In this document: piece by piece, positions 1 to 10,032 of the stretch
Layout: each line of letters opens with the position of its first letter
Numbering within the stretch: position 1 is the stretch's first letter
Assembly (NCBI GenBank): GCA_900404475.1
Contig: OUQQ01000532.1
Location: forward strand, 1-14,478
Source of the DNA: Spongospora subterranea
Lineage: Eukaryota; Endomyxa; Phytomyxea; Plasmodiophorida; Plasmodiophoridae
DNA: 14,478 bases
Reading direction: 5' to 3'
Notes under the pieces: generated by a model
What the model saw: only the letters and a program-made list of their open reading frames with translations
What the model was told of the DNA's origin: nothing
The model's database searches: none
Program-made: the position numbers and the translations under genes

Positions 1-1168
1 GAGTTCCAAAGCCTGAGCGAAGCCGCATATCAGACGGTGATGAGGAAATACGTCGACAAGCTGCCGGATATGTTGGGTGGACGCCGACCTCCCATCCCTC
101 GTACCCAATCCACCATTTTGCATTTGCTACATGTTGACCTTATTCCATTCTTATAGCCATGGATTTTGATGAAGGCGGCGACGTTTGGGGAAGCGCGGAT
201 CTTGACAATAATTTCTGTAAGACCAGCACCCTTGGTGTCTGTTGATTCTTTCGCTTCACTATCGTATTTGTGCATTTGATTTCTATAATTCTGTGGATCT
301 CCATTTAACGATGCGATTACAGGGCCTGGAGCCGAGCTGGAAGAGCCTGCTGAGTTGCGGCCAGGCATATTTGACTCATCGTTCAGGGTGTTCAAATTCC
401 ATGATCCAGATGAGGAGAAGCCTAACCCTGATATATCGTACGCGATATTATCTGTAGATAGGAGGACCAAAGTCTGTCGACAAAGTTCCTGATCTCACCA
501 TGTTCTGACTAACGACAATCCATTAGGTCACCAAAAGTGGTCGCGTAATGAGTATATCATCCTTAGTAGCGGCCGGGAACGGCAACGGCCTGGCTGGTTT
601 CGCCATCGGCCGTGGACCAACCAGCGAAGAGGCAACACGGAAGGCGTCCCGAAAAGCCGCCAAACGCATGGTGTTCGTCCCTCGACTCTATGAGGAGTCT
701 TTATTCCACGATGTTGAAGGTTTGTTCGCTTATGAACGATTTGTTTTCGAGGTTACTCACGCTATTTGCAGGAAAACATGGCGCAACGACGGTCCTGATT
801 CAGGCGGTGCCTCCTGGTCGTGGACTACGGTGCAGTAAACTAATTAGGTGTTTCATGGAGCTATTCGGAATCCGGGATGTGACCTGTAAAGTCATCGGCA
901 GCTCCAACCCATATAATGTCTGTCACGCGCTCTTGAACGGGCTAACGAAGCAACAGGTTCGATCGTTATCATTGTACAAAAATTTGAGCGTGATTGTAAA
1001 CTTTTTTTCGAGCAGGACCATGGGTTGGTTCGTGCGGTTCGCGGGAATCATAGTCTGCCACTCAATATTCGCTATCCATCGTTCACAGCCCGATTACCTC
1101 CCGGATATCATCCAGTGCAAACTCCAAATAATATCAAAGCCATTTTGACATCACTCAATATCAGTTAA
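1..1168 (+). CDS. MRPS5: Mitochondrial small ribosomal subunit protein uS5m, 3' part (6 exons)
   Basis: Structural protein of the mitochondrial ribosome small subunit, acting in the mitochondrial matrix. Exons joining in one frame: 1-100, 157-216, 323-471, 527-719, 772-956 and 1016-1168 (TAA 1166-1168), giving 279 residues; the N-terminus lies upstream of the window. Exons 3-4 encode the S5 N-terminal RNA-binding domain, with the signature AAGNGNGLAGFAIGRGPT, then KAAKRMVF and SLFHDVEG across the exon 4/5 junction. Exon 5 encodes the S5 C-terminal domain, with PPGRGLRCSKLI, ELFGIRDVTCKVIGSSNPYN and LLNGLTKQQ. The HDVEG-KHG link and the GL..Q ending resemble animal MRPS5 more than the bacterial form. 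Introns are 51-106 nt; phases agree at all five junctions. The first two exons (acidic, GGDVWGSADLD) are supported only by phase and splice sites. The 3' neighbour is convergent, 137 bp away. Family assignment is secure; the exact first junctions are less so. Confidence 0.92.
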
Positions 1169-1305
1169 ATGAATCATGTTTTCTCTATTATACATAATGG
1201 TTTTGAATCAGGCACCACCTTCTGGATAAATTACGTCAGGATTTGATTTGGAAGTCAAATATGCCAGGCAACTGTTTAGCTGGAGATTGCGTTGCCGGTA
1301 GTTTG

Positions 1306-3144
1306 TCAAACGATCTCCTGCAGATGCATTTCGTGAATTGTTTTCGGCACGTTGATGGGCATCCTACCGAGATTACGACATAGATCGTGTAAAGCTTCAA
1401 TCGTGTCAAATGAACGTCGCAATGCATCCACAGCCAAATCGAGATGTTGCAGGATCGGACCGATCTCACATTCTAGTGAGGAACCCAGTCCTTCTTTGCC
1501 TCGAACAATATCCTAAACTCGCGATCAGAACGATCCGATATCTGCATATATGATACCTCAGCGTAGGACGAGCGTAAACGATTCAACAGTGCTTGCAATT
1601 TCGACTCGATATCCAGCTCGCTCTGTACAGTTAACGACGCTAGCCGCCCCTGACAACGCTCGTCTACCTGGTCGGCATGCACCGTCACCTAATCAACCGT
1701 CAGATCTCCAACCCACGATCAACCGTAGACGTTGGTAAACTATTCGACAACCGTCACGATGTTGCTACGTTCCAGTAACGCAACACCCGAACGATTGCCG
1801 CGTAACGTTAGGCGGGGGCCAGATGTCGTAACGTGAACTGTTACCGGCGACAGATACTGGGCGAAAGTGGATGACAATCCGACCACGCTGGCGTATAGCT
1901 GATCGACATCGAATCCTGTCGGGGGTCCGGGTAGATCCTTTATCGATAAGGGATGGGTCGGGAGTCGGACCTGCGTCACCAAATGGGAATCGATCAGCTA
2001 CAAGAGCCTACATCAGGACATGTGCAGGGACCCGATCTCTCAACGCACCGCAGAACGAATAACCCATTTGATTGTTCTGGCGAGCGTTGGTGGAGCAGGA
2101 TTTTGAAAACAACTGACCTGGTCTAGGATGGCGTTGGCCGAAGATAGCTCGTTTTGTAGAGCGGTCACTAGACACCTTAGGAATAAGACCGGTAGTGATT
2201 TTAATGGACGTCGCTTCAATAGCGGATCGTGAGCGAACCTCACTTCTCTATGTGGTTCACCATTATTGGGTTCACAAACACAAAACGTCGGGGGAGGACC
2301 GGGACTGACCGTAGCCTTAGACAAGCGTTTTCGGACTCCAGTCGCTCCATCTTCGCTTTCACGTTGTCGATCGATCCGAACTGGTCAATAAGCGGTGCCA
2401 GCGACGACTGTGCCAGCTGATATTCCACCATCCGCCTGGCACCAAACAGGGGATCGGGGGTCGGGATCGCCGACCAACACACTCAACTCCCTCGACTTTT
2501 AGTACCTTTTCATGATAAACAGCAATTCCGACTGAAGCTGCAGTTTCATGGCGATGGGCGCTTGAGCAGACGGCAGTTCCGAAACCCACCTAAAGCAAAA
2601 GTGATTGGTCAATACTTAAATCTCAGCAAATTTGGAATTTGAAATGAAGTAAAAATTTCAGTCTGAACGGTCAACCAAACACTTTAGCATTGTATCAACG
2701 CAGGTTTTGGCCTCTCACAGAGGTCGATCGACAGCCCGTTTGGGCTCCATGGACCGGATCTGCTGGCGTAACGAGGCGATGTCGCTGTCGATCTGGGTCG
2801 AATCTGCGAACCCCTCGAAATCGGATTGCGTGAACCGGGCCTTCAGGCTGGCCAACTCCGCCTGCATTTGCTTACTGGTTTCCGACAATACGTTCGCATT
2901 CGCCAGCGACTCCCTCATGACGTTGGCGAATTTCGCCAATACGGTGAACAGATTCTACGAGCAGAAAATTCAACGTTGCCGCTGAAAATTAACCTCAACC
3001 GGAAGCGAAGACATTGTTCTCTGACCTGGGCGTTTTCGTCGATGTGAACAAGTTTGTCGACGGAGCGGAACTTCGCCATCCCTGCGGCACTGATCAGGCT
3101 CTGGCACAAATCGTTCGCGGCGACCTCGACCTCCAAGAACGTTT
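1306..3144 (-). CDS. Unrecognised coiled-coil protein, 8 exons, 5' end incomplete
   Basis: I do not recognise the family. Exons in transcript order: 3144-3026, 2954-2719, 2589-2506, 2435-2310, 2175-2118, 1970-1845, 1688-1557 and 1512-1306 (TGA 1308-1306). All phases match, giving about 362 residues. The protein is almost wholly helical and heptad-rich: FLEVEVAANDLCQSL, ESLANANVLSETSKQMQAEL, IDSDIASLRQQIRSMEPK, VKAKMERLESENACLRLR, LVTALQNELSSANAILDQ, FDVDQLYASVVGLSSTF, LDIESKLQALLNRLRSSYA and a C-terminal LDLAVDALRRSFDTIEALHD. A short proline-rich link (KDLPGPPTG) separates the halves. No signal peptide or membrane segment is seen. The layout faintly recalls dynactin subunit 2 (dynamitin), but no diagnostic motif is present and I do not assign it. 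An alternative is two genes split near 2715, where exon 2 reads through to a stop; the matching phase-2 donor at 2718 (GTGAGA) and acceptor before 2589 favour one gene. The first exon needs a phase-1 upstream partner. Confidence 0.6.
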
Positions 3145-3640
3145 CTGCAATCAGAATCACGGCGAATCCAAAAAAAATAACACAAACAACGATCCTGACT
3201 TCGGGTCTCGTTCGGCAATCGCAGATCGCCGGAAGGTCTCGATGGCGGTCGGCGATCTGGCGCTACGACCGATGCCTGCAGTCGTGCGGATTAGACAAAG
3301 TTGCCGTTCTTTGTACAGCATGGCGCTGAATTACGGTTCTCGATCGCCATGTGTTGGGCTGTTTGACAGGTTGGCTACAGTGCCAGCACACGTTCGGTTT
3401 CGCCTAAACCGGTCAGGGGTCACAAAAATCAGTGGACCGACCGCCCACATTTAACGGTTCGGACCTCAATTGGAAGGAGAGCGCCGGGGCGACGAAGACA
3501 TTGGCTTTGACTTCGATTCATATCGGCGTTCCTCCTTATTGACCGCGGCGCAGGACAAAAGATCTAGATCGATCGCGTAGACCGATGCGAAACAAGGATG
3601 GGACCCAGATTCCCCGAAATTCTTACCGTTCATGTTCTTC
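3145..3640 (-). other. Probable unresolved 5' exons of the coiled-coil gene
   Basis: The gene at 1306-3144 must continue upstream, because its first clear exon starts in phase 1. A plausible start is the ATG at 3633-3631, followed by donor GTAAGA at 3626; joining to 3563 gives MNDLLSCAAVNKEERRYES and onward to a stop near 3465. Other open stretches lie at about 3375-3240 (reading PNVCWHCSQPV) and 3254-3188 (reading PSGDLRLPNETRSQD, which has the required phase at donor 3188). I could not join these into one consistent model, so this region is marked as likely coding without a structure. Confidence 0.3.
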
Positions 3641-4092
3641 GTTCGTTGCGCCGACCAAGGACTTGTGCGAGCGATCTGATTTCGACCGACCACAGTTCGT
3701 TACGAACTGATTTGACACTTTGAAATGACAAGCTATTCTTCTGGTGTATTCGTCAAACAATATCTGGCAGTTAAAGTTCGTCCGGCACTATTTCGTGTAT
3801 CCAAATTCATCAGAATTTGCCCTGGCGTTGACTCGGTTAAAAAAACTGATGGCGTTAGCTCTTCCAAATTTCACAAACCCTTTGAATGTACGGTTCTACT
3901 CGTCGCGTTCTCCGCCAGTCCACAAGGGCATATATTTGAAGTGCCCTTTCCCCTTGGCTGCTTTGCAGTATGAAAGCTCAGGTCAAATAGGCAATTGGGA
4001 TGGCAATGTATCGCGACAAATACCGCTTTCACAGAATCTAACGAATAAATGGGGGAAACCACGACGCTCTCTTCTATCGCATGTAAAGAAAT
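3641..4092. other. Intergenic stretch between two minus-strand genes
   Basis: This lies between the end of the Dug2-like gene and the putative start of the coiled-coil gene. Short open frames exist on both strands, but none shows family motifs, heptads or a splice pattern. On the minus strand an AATAAA hexamer (4097-4092) overlaps the Dug2-like stop codon, so the 3' end of that transcript probably lies around 4060-4080. The remainder is presumably promoter and 5' leader of the coiled-coil gene. No repeat or RNA gene was seen. Confidence 0.4.
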
Positions 4093-7000
4093 TTATTCAG
4101 CTGCTGAATCAGTAGGTAAATTGTTGGAAAACGTCGTATCACTGGGCAGACGAAGCGGCAAGCAATGGGGATCGCCCGGGGTTCGCGTCGACGAGCCGGC
4201 AACCCCGAGATTTGATTTCGATTCGGAACCGATTTTGCGGATGAACGCCTTGAAGACATCGCGCCCATTCAACAGGTTCTTGATCCTAATTCGCTCATCC
4301 TCCAAGTGCGACTACGACAACCACTAAATCCCTCATCGTGTGACGCCATCAGGTCGAACCGATATCAAAACAGAACAGTCGTCTTTGAAGTAAACGAAAT
4401 AATTTCGAAAAAAAGCACCCAAAAAAGGTTAGAAAGAAAACTTTTAAACAAAGATAACAAACGTTCAAAGAGAGGAATCAAAATCGGTGTCGTTTGAGAC
4501 CTGATCTGACGCCTGGCCGAATGCAAAATGTACAGCTGGAGCGGCAAGAACGTCTTCCAGAAATCGAATCGTGGCCAAGGTGCCTGAAGTTTTGTGATTA
4601 GGTTGATCGTGGCATCAGGTCAAAAAGGCGCCAACCTCCTTCCCGAATAAATAATGGCGAGACACCCCAAACTTCGGCGATCGCCGCCACAGCGGCTTTG
4701 AACCTAATCGATGAGATTCAGCACGACGACGGTTTGCGGCGTACAATCGTTGCAAACCCGGCGCATTCTGGATCGCCAATCCACCAATCCGCTTCACGAG
4801 CTGTCTTAACCGACAACGTATTACTGGATTCCAAGCGATTGAATTCCTTCGTGACGTGGGCGGTAAACAGCTTCGCGATCTGACGATTCATCATCGGGAT
4901 AAGAGAATGTCGTAGACTTAACCCATCAACGAACACGACAACCGTCGTGGAAGAACTTCACCGTACCTGGGACGATTTTTGATTCGGCGTTGTTCGCATC
5001 GATACGCTGGCTTTGACAGAGCTGCTGATGATCGATCCTGATTGTTCCCTGTTCTTGTGCAGATTCTCAACCGAATGGATACTCAGTGTTGGCCGTCTCC
5101 AACGGCATTGCAGGATCGACGTCACATCTAACACCCGACGGATTTGAAATCGGAACATGAACACGCCATATAATTGCTCAAACCGTTGAATCTGAGCTTT
5201 CCGATCCCAGTTTCCTCTCTATAAGCGTCGATGTCGAAATCAGTTTCCGCGTAATAGCTTTCTTCCAGGGGCGAGATCTCGTCAACGCCATCGTAGAACC
5301 CGTCGATCAGCACGTTACCGTCACGGTCAATCAATGTGGAAAGAACGTGAATGGCGTCGGTTAACGGCTCGTGAAACGCTCCCCCGTGGACGCCTGAACC
5401 ACGACATCAGCCTTGCGCGATCCATCCAGAAAAACCCAGATTTTACCGGAATGCAAATCTTGTGATAATCCGCCAATCTCTAGAGTCATCGACACGATTC
5501 CTCGCGTCCCATAGCTGAACGCATTGTCTGATCAGACGATCGGCGGGTTTAGCCGGAAACAACAACCGAACGTACTTTAGACATGGGCGGACCTGACCAG
5601 ACCACACTGTATTGGCCAGCACCACGACCGTCGGATTCGCTAACCATTCTAATGGCCATAAATGAACCAGTGGACTTGTGGTAGATAATCGCTCAAAAAA
5701 AACTAAAACCAAAGAACAAAAAAAACAGGTCAAAGTTTTTTGTTGGAAATTCGGTGTAATTCTGCCCACCCATTGCGGATTGCACTGCGATACAGAATCC
5801 GCCCTTGAACGAATCCGTTTCGCCTTCACCGTCGAATATCATGACCACATCCGATGGAAGGCCTCCGTCCTCCGATATCAGTTCCTGTGCGATTGTTTGG
5901 CGTTTGTGTGTGTGTGAAGGAAACAGAGCCCTCCCCCGACCTTGACTGCATAGATGAAGGCCGCCAATGGGCCTTTGTTATCTGACGCGCCACGACCGTA
6001 CAGATACCCATTTCGTCCAGATAAAGTGAATGGAGGGACCGACCATTGCGATTCCACAACTGCAGAACTCAAAACCTCAGCGAAACCTCCAGAAATCAAC
6101 AGAGAAGGAATGGAGTGACAGAAAAAAAGCTGAAAGCGTCGGCAAAATTTAAGAGAGAAAGCGTTGGCGAAAGAAAACAAGGTGAAAGCGTCGACGAAAG
6201 GTGTTAATTTCGTCATGAAACCGACAAAAATACGTGGAGGAAACACAAAAATAAGCTCGATTCGAACCTGGAAATACATCATAATGCGCATAGAAAACGA
6301 CTTTGGGTCGAATCGGATCGTTCGAAAACGACGACAATTTGGCGATCAGAATCGGGTTGGAATCGGGGTTCACCTTAACGTCGGAGTGATCAAATCCAGT
6401 TAGGCGGCGAGCTCTTGTTCGGCGATGAACCAACCTGACGAAGCCTGGTCTCCGCTCCCATCTCCAACAAGCACTGCTCGATGAATCGAGCACAGTTCCA
6501 CGCTTCCGTTCGCTTACCTAGGAGAACCGTCAACGAAACCAGATTAACGGGTGGACGTTTCTGAATACTTGGATCAGAGCTGACGGTTTCCATTCCAACG
6601 AGCAATTGCAGAAAATGTATCAGATCGTTGTCGTTGGTGTTCCTCTGTGTGTTGTGCGAGAGACGGTCGATCATCGCCACAATCTGTCGTGCAAGGTGTC
6701 AATGTGGGTCTTATTGAACACTCTGTTTTCATTGGGCTTTGACCTTGCGTCGAGTCCCCAGCGGGATCCCGACCTGCTCCAGATCCTGATCGTTCAGCAG
6801 CAGGAGCGCCTCAAGATCGATCTAACTCCAACGCTCAGCGTAGGGTTACGGATCCAGACCGCGGGACAATCACCTCATGTTTGGCGAATAGATCGGCGTA
6901 TCGTTCGGCGCCGGCGCCAGCTAGCAGTTCAGAAAACGTAGCACTGCACGACACGACGGGCGTCGCTCTCAGTATCCTAATCAGATGCAGGTCATGATTG

Positions 7001-9029
7001 ATTGCTCCAACCACAGGGAGGTTAATAGAGTCAAACAATTGAATTCAGAGGTCAGACAGATTCGGTTCCCCAAATTAAAAATTCTCTGAACCGAGATTAG
7101 GGGCAACGGATATAACATCCGCATTAACCAATTAGATAACTGCGGTTCCCGGCAACAATTCAATAAAAAAAATGATGAAAACGGTGTTGAAAGCGTGAAA
7201 GCGCAAAGGAATATCGATCGAATCAGGAAACAACTTTGTTCGTTTGGGCTTCTGAGCTTCTGAAACATTACAAAGCAAAAAAACAAAACAATTGAACGAT
7301 AACACCATTTGATTGGATTCGGTGATCGGAAGCGATTGACTTACCCGCAGATGGGGGTCCTTGGTTTGGTCGCGGGATTGAAAAACGCCACGCCCGTTGG
7401 GTCTTCGTTCCTCCAGACCGTGATTGCCGAGTCGGTTCCGCAGCTGAATAAGAATTGTCGATCGCGGCATATAAACAGGGTCGTCCACGACGAACTGATC
7501 CTATGGACGCCATTCAACACATGAACATGGCACCATCGGGACGGAACTCGCGTACTTCCCGTGGCCGATTGGCCGGAACGTTTGCAGGTCCAACGCCTGG
7601 ATGGCGTTGTCGCTGGTCGACACGAACAGGGCGCTGTCCGCTATGCACGTGGCGATAATGGCGGCGCCCAGGTCAACGGACCGGACCAGATGCCAGGAAT
7701 CGAGACCCCATAACTTGATACTGTTGTCGCGACTGCCTAAATGAACAAACAGCTAATCTCAGCAGTGGATCGTCCATAAAACCTCAGGGATCGCTCGTAG
7801 GAACAAATTAAAAAAAACGATCCGCGAAACAAAATTTTGTACCCAGAGGAGACGCAAAAAAATCATTTCGCAAAATGTGAAATAAAGTTCGAGATGAAAA
7901 AGGTTTCGGGGGAAGAACGAAGCATTTTTCAAAACACCGGCGGCGTAAAAGAATAATTCTAGGAAAAAGTGAATTCGCAAGGATACCGGATATGAGATAT
8001 TGATCGGGGATAACAGCGAGCGATGTGACACTATCAGTATGGCCGACCATCGTCTTCAGGTACTCCATCGTCCGACAGTTCCAGACACCGATGGTGAAAT
8101 CGCCGGAGCCGGTGAACAGCAAGTCCTTCACCACCGTCAACGAATACTGACGAAGATCGGGAGACTTAGAACGAGATGTCGATTCGACATATTAAGGGAA
8201 AGACGCACGATGAAGCCGAGATGATGGGTGAAGAATTTGCAGAAGCGTTGGGCGTCGACGGCGGTCTCGTTGGCGACGGCAATGGGAAGCGACGCCAGGT
8301 CGACCGTCATGACATGGGTGTCGAGACACCCGGCGAACATCTGACTCCGGTCAAGGGCCAGGTCGAACGCGCAGCAGCCCATATTCTCCAGGACGTTCAG
8401 CAGCTGCATCGAGACCGAGTTCCAAATCCGGATCGTGTTGTCCCGAGCTGTGCACGAAAAAAAAACAATGAGATGGGAATTGGTCGGAGCGTTTAAGAGA
8501 GAACTGAAACCCAATATCGCTAAAGGAACAATAACAAGAAAACGGTGAAATTTCGAGAATTTGAGCGGAAGGGGTAGATATGGAGGATGAAAAAAAAGTT
8601 TGGCGAGATCTTACAGGCACTGATGAGCATATAGAATCCATTGATGGCGTTATCGGACACGATCATGGACGTGATCGGACGGCGATGTCCATAGAGTTCA
8701 CACTCAAACGAGAACGTATTCAGCTCCTGTTTTGGGGAATATCAGCGGGTGTGTGTGTCGAGACCGGAGAATTTGTCGTCGTTTGCCAACCCAGACGATA
8801 ATCAGCCCGTCTTGATCGCCGCTGAACAGGCGGTTTGTCCGACGCGATACAACCAGCGACAGCCTGGAAATCAACGGTCGGTCACGTCATGAAGAAACCC
8901 GGCAACAGAATCGCCAACATACACGGAATCGTTGTGGCGCGCGAGGACATGTTCAACACGCAGGATGGATCCATAGGGTCGGAGCGGCTCGTGAACCGTC
9001 GCTGGCTTATTGTCCAGGGCGGTCGTCAT
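4093..9029 (-). CDS. Dug2-like WD40-SAM-M20 protein (22 exons, about 920 aa)
   Basis: Exons: 9029-8923, 8863-8791, 8726-8615, 8447-8209, 8146-7987, 7736-7556, 7500-7345, 6976-6874, 6821-6744, 6683-6557, 6517-6435, 6373-6268, 6059-5941, 5884-5770, 5648-5576, 5514-5447, 5393-5184, 5127-4967, 4879-4758, 4703-4636, 4583-4501, 4311-4093. Phases agree at every junction. Start context is CACCATGA. Residues 1-345: seven WD blades (LFSGDQDGLIIVWEL, SASRDNTIRIWNS, FTGSGDFTIGVWN, ISGSRDNSIKLWG, SCGTDSAITVW). Residues 350-412: SAM domain. Residues 415-890: M20 peptidase fold with FYAHYDVFP (His503, Asp505), YGRGASDNKGP (Asp535), DGEGETDS (Glu570), YGTRGIVSMTLEIGG, LHSGVHGGAFHEPLTDAI, IREGG, and SDQSHLEDERI (His850). 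WD40 plus M20 is the layout of yeast Dug2 (878 aa), which with Dug3 breaks down glutathione and related gamma-glutamyl peptides in the cytosol. No Dug3 gene is in view. Two of the usual active-site positions are changed (Gly569, Asn599). The intron 6556-6518 is only 39 nt, in frame and open, so it may be coding. An AATAAA overlaps the stop. Confidence 0.85.
6744..6976 (-). other. SAM domain encoded by exons 8-9 of the Dug2-like gene
   Basis: Exon 8 (6976-6874) and exon 9 (6821-6744) encode FSELLAGAGAERYADLFAKH, then EIDLEALLLLNDQDLEQVGI and PLGTRRK, continuing into exon 10 as IVAMIDRL. This fits the sterile alpha motif pattern along its whole length: a first helix with an L..Y...F spacing, the ID..LL.L...DL core, GI..G.R.KI, and a final hydrophobic helix. 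SAM domains mediate homo- or hetero-oligomerisation or RNA binding. The phase-2 junction into exon 8 (donor 7345, acceptor before 6976) and the phase-0 junction out of exon 9 (donor 6744, acceptor before 6683) keep the WD40 and M20 parts in one frame. A WD40 propeller followed by SAM is also known from WDSUB1, but no U-box is seen here. Confidence 0.85.
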
Positions 9030-9448
9030 GGTGGTGGGGTCAAGTCTGTCCGTCCGACCCCCAGCGACTTACCCAACTCCGAATGTTGCAGGTGCCAGGT
9101 GCCCTGGGCGACCGAGGTCGAGCGGCGCACCTTTACCCGTCGCGGGTTGTCAAGTTTTGCCGAAAGGCAGTGGTGATCATCCAACCCGCAAAAAAAAAAC
9201 AATCATCATCGAAGCGCCATCCGCATCCGACGAATTTCGTTACAGAAACACCGTACTGGCTCCAAATCAATAGGAAACCGTACCCTTTGTCAAACAGATA
9301 AATGTTCTGTACGATAATTGCCATTGAGTTTCAGATCAAGCTGTGGAAGTTCTTTTAGAAGTGAGTGGGAGTTTTAATTGAATAAAATGTTGGGGCTGGG
9401 CGGGGCCCAATACAGTTATTTGGAAGATTGCAGAATTGGGCGGCTCCA
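9030..9448. other. Intergenic region; 5' leader of Dug2-like gene and 3' end of His-rich gene
   Basis: On the minus strand an open stretch at about 9178-9076 ends at a good donor (GTAAGT at 9075) and reads VAQGTWHLQHSEL. It could be a non-coding first exon or an extra N-terminal exon of the Dug2-like gene. The in-frame link to the ATG at 9029 is not convincing, so I left it out. A 10-nt T tract (minus strand, about 9199-9190) precedes it like a polypyrimidine tract. An ATTAAA on the minus strand (9377-9372) is a candidate poly(A) signal for the His-rich gene, about 75 nt after its stop. Confidence 0.35.
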
Positions 9449-10032
9449 TCAATGATGATGATGATGCAGATGATGGCGCATCCTGTGCTCATGACCGTCA
9501 TCGCCTCGCTCGCTGTTTGATTCTTTGTGCGTGTGCACCGCTGAACAGACAAACAACATGAGCCGAGGGACGTGATTGGCAAAACAAGCTCAGTCACGGT
9601 AACGTCGAACAGAGCCACGCTAGCGATACGCAGTAACGTGAATTGTCGTTACCGGCCAGTGTAACGAAACAAACCCAAAAAAAGTAACGTTTGAAACAGG
9701 TAGGAAAGTTGCTGGACAAAAGAGAGATCGCGTTACATACTGTTGACATTGCCATTGACGTTTCCTTGAAACACCTCTGTGCCATGGTCATCGTTGTCCA
9801 GGCGATTGTGGAAGTGGCCATCGCCGATATTGACACCGTGCCCGGCATGATGTTCGCCGCCGTCGATGTCGCCGTGCCCGAACCCGTCCAGGCCATGATC
9901 ACCGATATGGGAGTGCGCGAACCCGTCCACGACGTGTTCGAGGTGTAATCCCATCAGGTCGGCGTTCCCTCTGTAGGACCCCATGGTCACGGCAACGCCG
10001 ATCATCACCATCATCACGGTCTGGTAATTCAT
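9449..10032 (-). CDS. Secreted histidine-rich protein (2 exons, 127 aa)
   Basis: Exon 1 is 10032-9741 and exon 2 is 9540-9449, joined by a 200-nt intron with a strong GTATGT donor in phase 1. The start codon is the ATG at 10032-10030; a GTG just upstream also keeps the frame open. The first 24 or so residues (MNYQTVMMVMIGVAVTMGSY) look like a signal peptide. The mature part is rich in His, Gly and Asp: AHSHIGDHGLDGFGHGDID, GGEHHAGHGVNIGDGHFHN, HTHKESN, and a C-terminal HHLHHHHH that ends directly at the stop. I count 23 His in 127 residues and no cysteine. Such composition normally means binding of Zn, Cu or Ni ions outside the cell, but that is inference from composition; I recognise no family. 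It lies divergent to PA28-gamma with about 1.2 kb between the starts. Confidence 0.72.

Noticed and set aside
30..470. Minus-strand open frame of 146 codons
   Set aside because: It begins at a non-ATG codon and is antisense to uS5m exons 1-3, whose plus-strand reading is phase-consistent and leads into the conserved S5 domain.
3014..3454. Plus-strand open frame of 146 codons
   Set aside because: It overlaps a well-supported minus-strand exon (3144-3026), shows no motif and reads as a shadow of the opposite strand.
3725..4115. Plus-strand open frames between the two minus-strand genes
   Set aside because: They overlap each other in different frames, have no splice support or recognisable motif, and run into the 3' end of the Dug2-like gene.
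5905..5922. TG/CA microsatellite as a feature
   Set aside because: It is only a short run of about five dinucleotides inside an intron and not noteworthy.
8176..8496. Plus-strand open frame of 106 codons
   Set aside because: It is antisense to WD40 exon 4 of the Dug2-like gene, and its low-complexity charged composition comes from the opposite strand.
4093..9029. Separate WDSUB1-like gene and M20 dipeptidase gene
   Set aside because: Exon 9 ends in phase 0 inside the last SAM helix, and exon 10 completes that helix (RRK then IVAMIDRL) before entering the M20 linker, so a split would cut the SAM domain. No stop or poly(A) signal in the right frame lies between.
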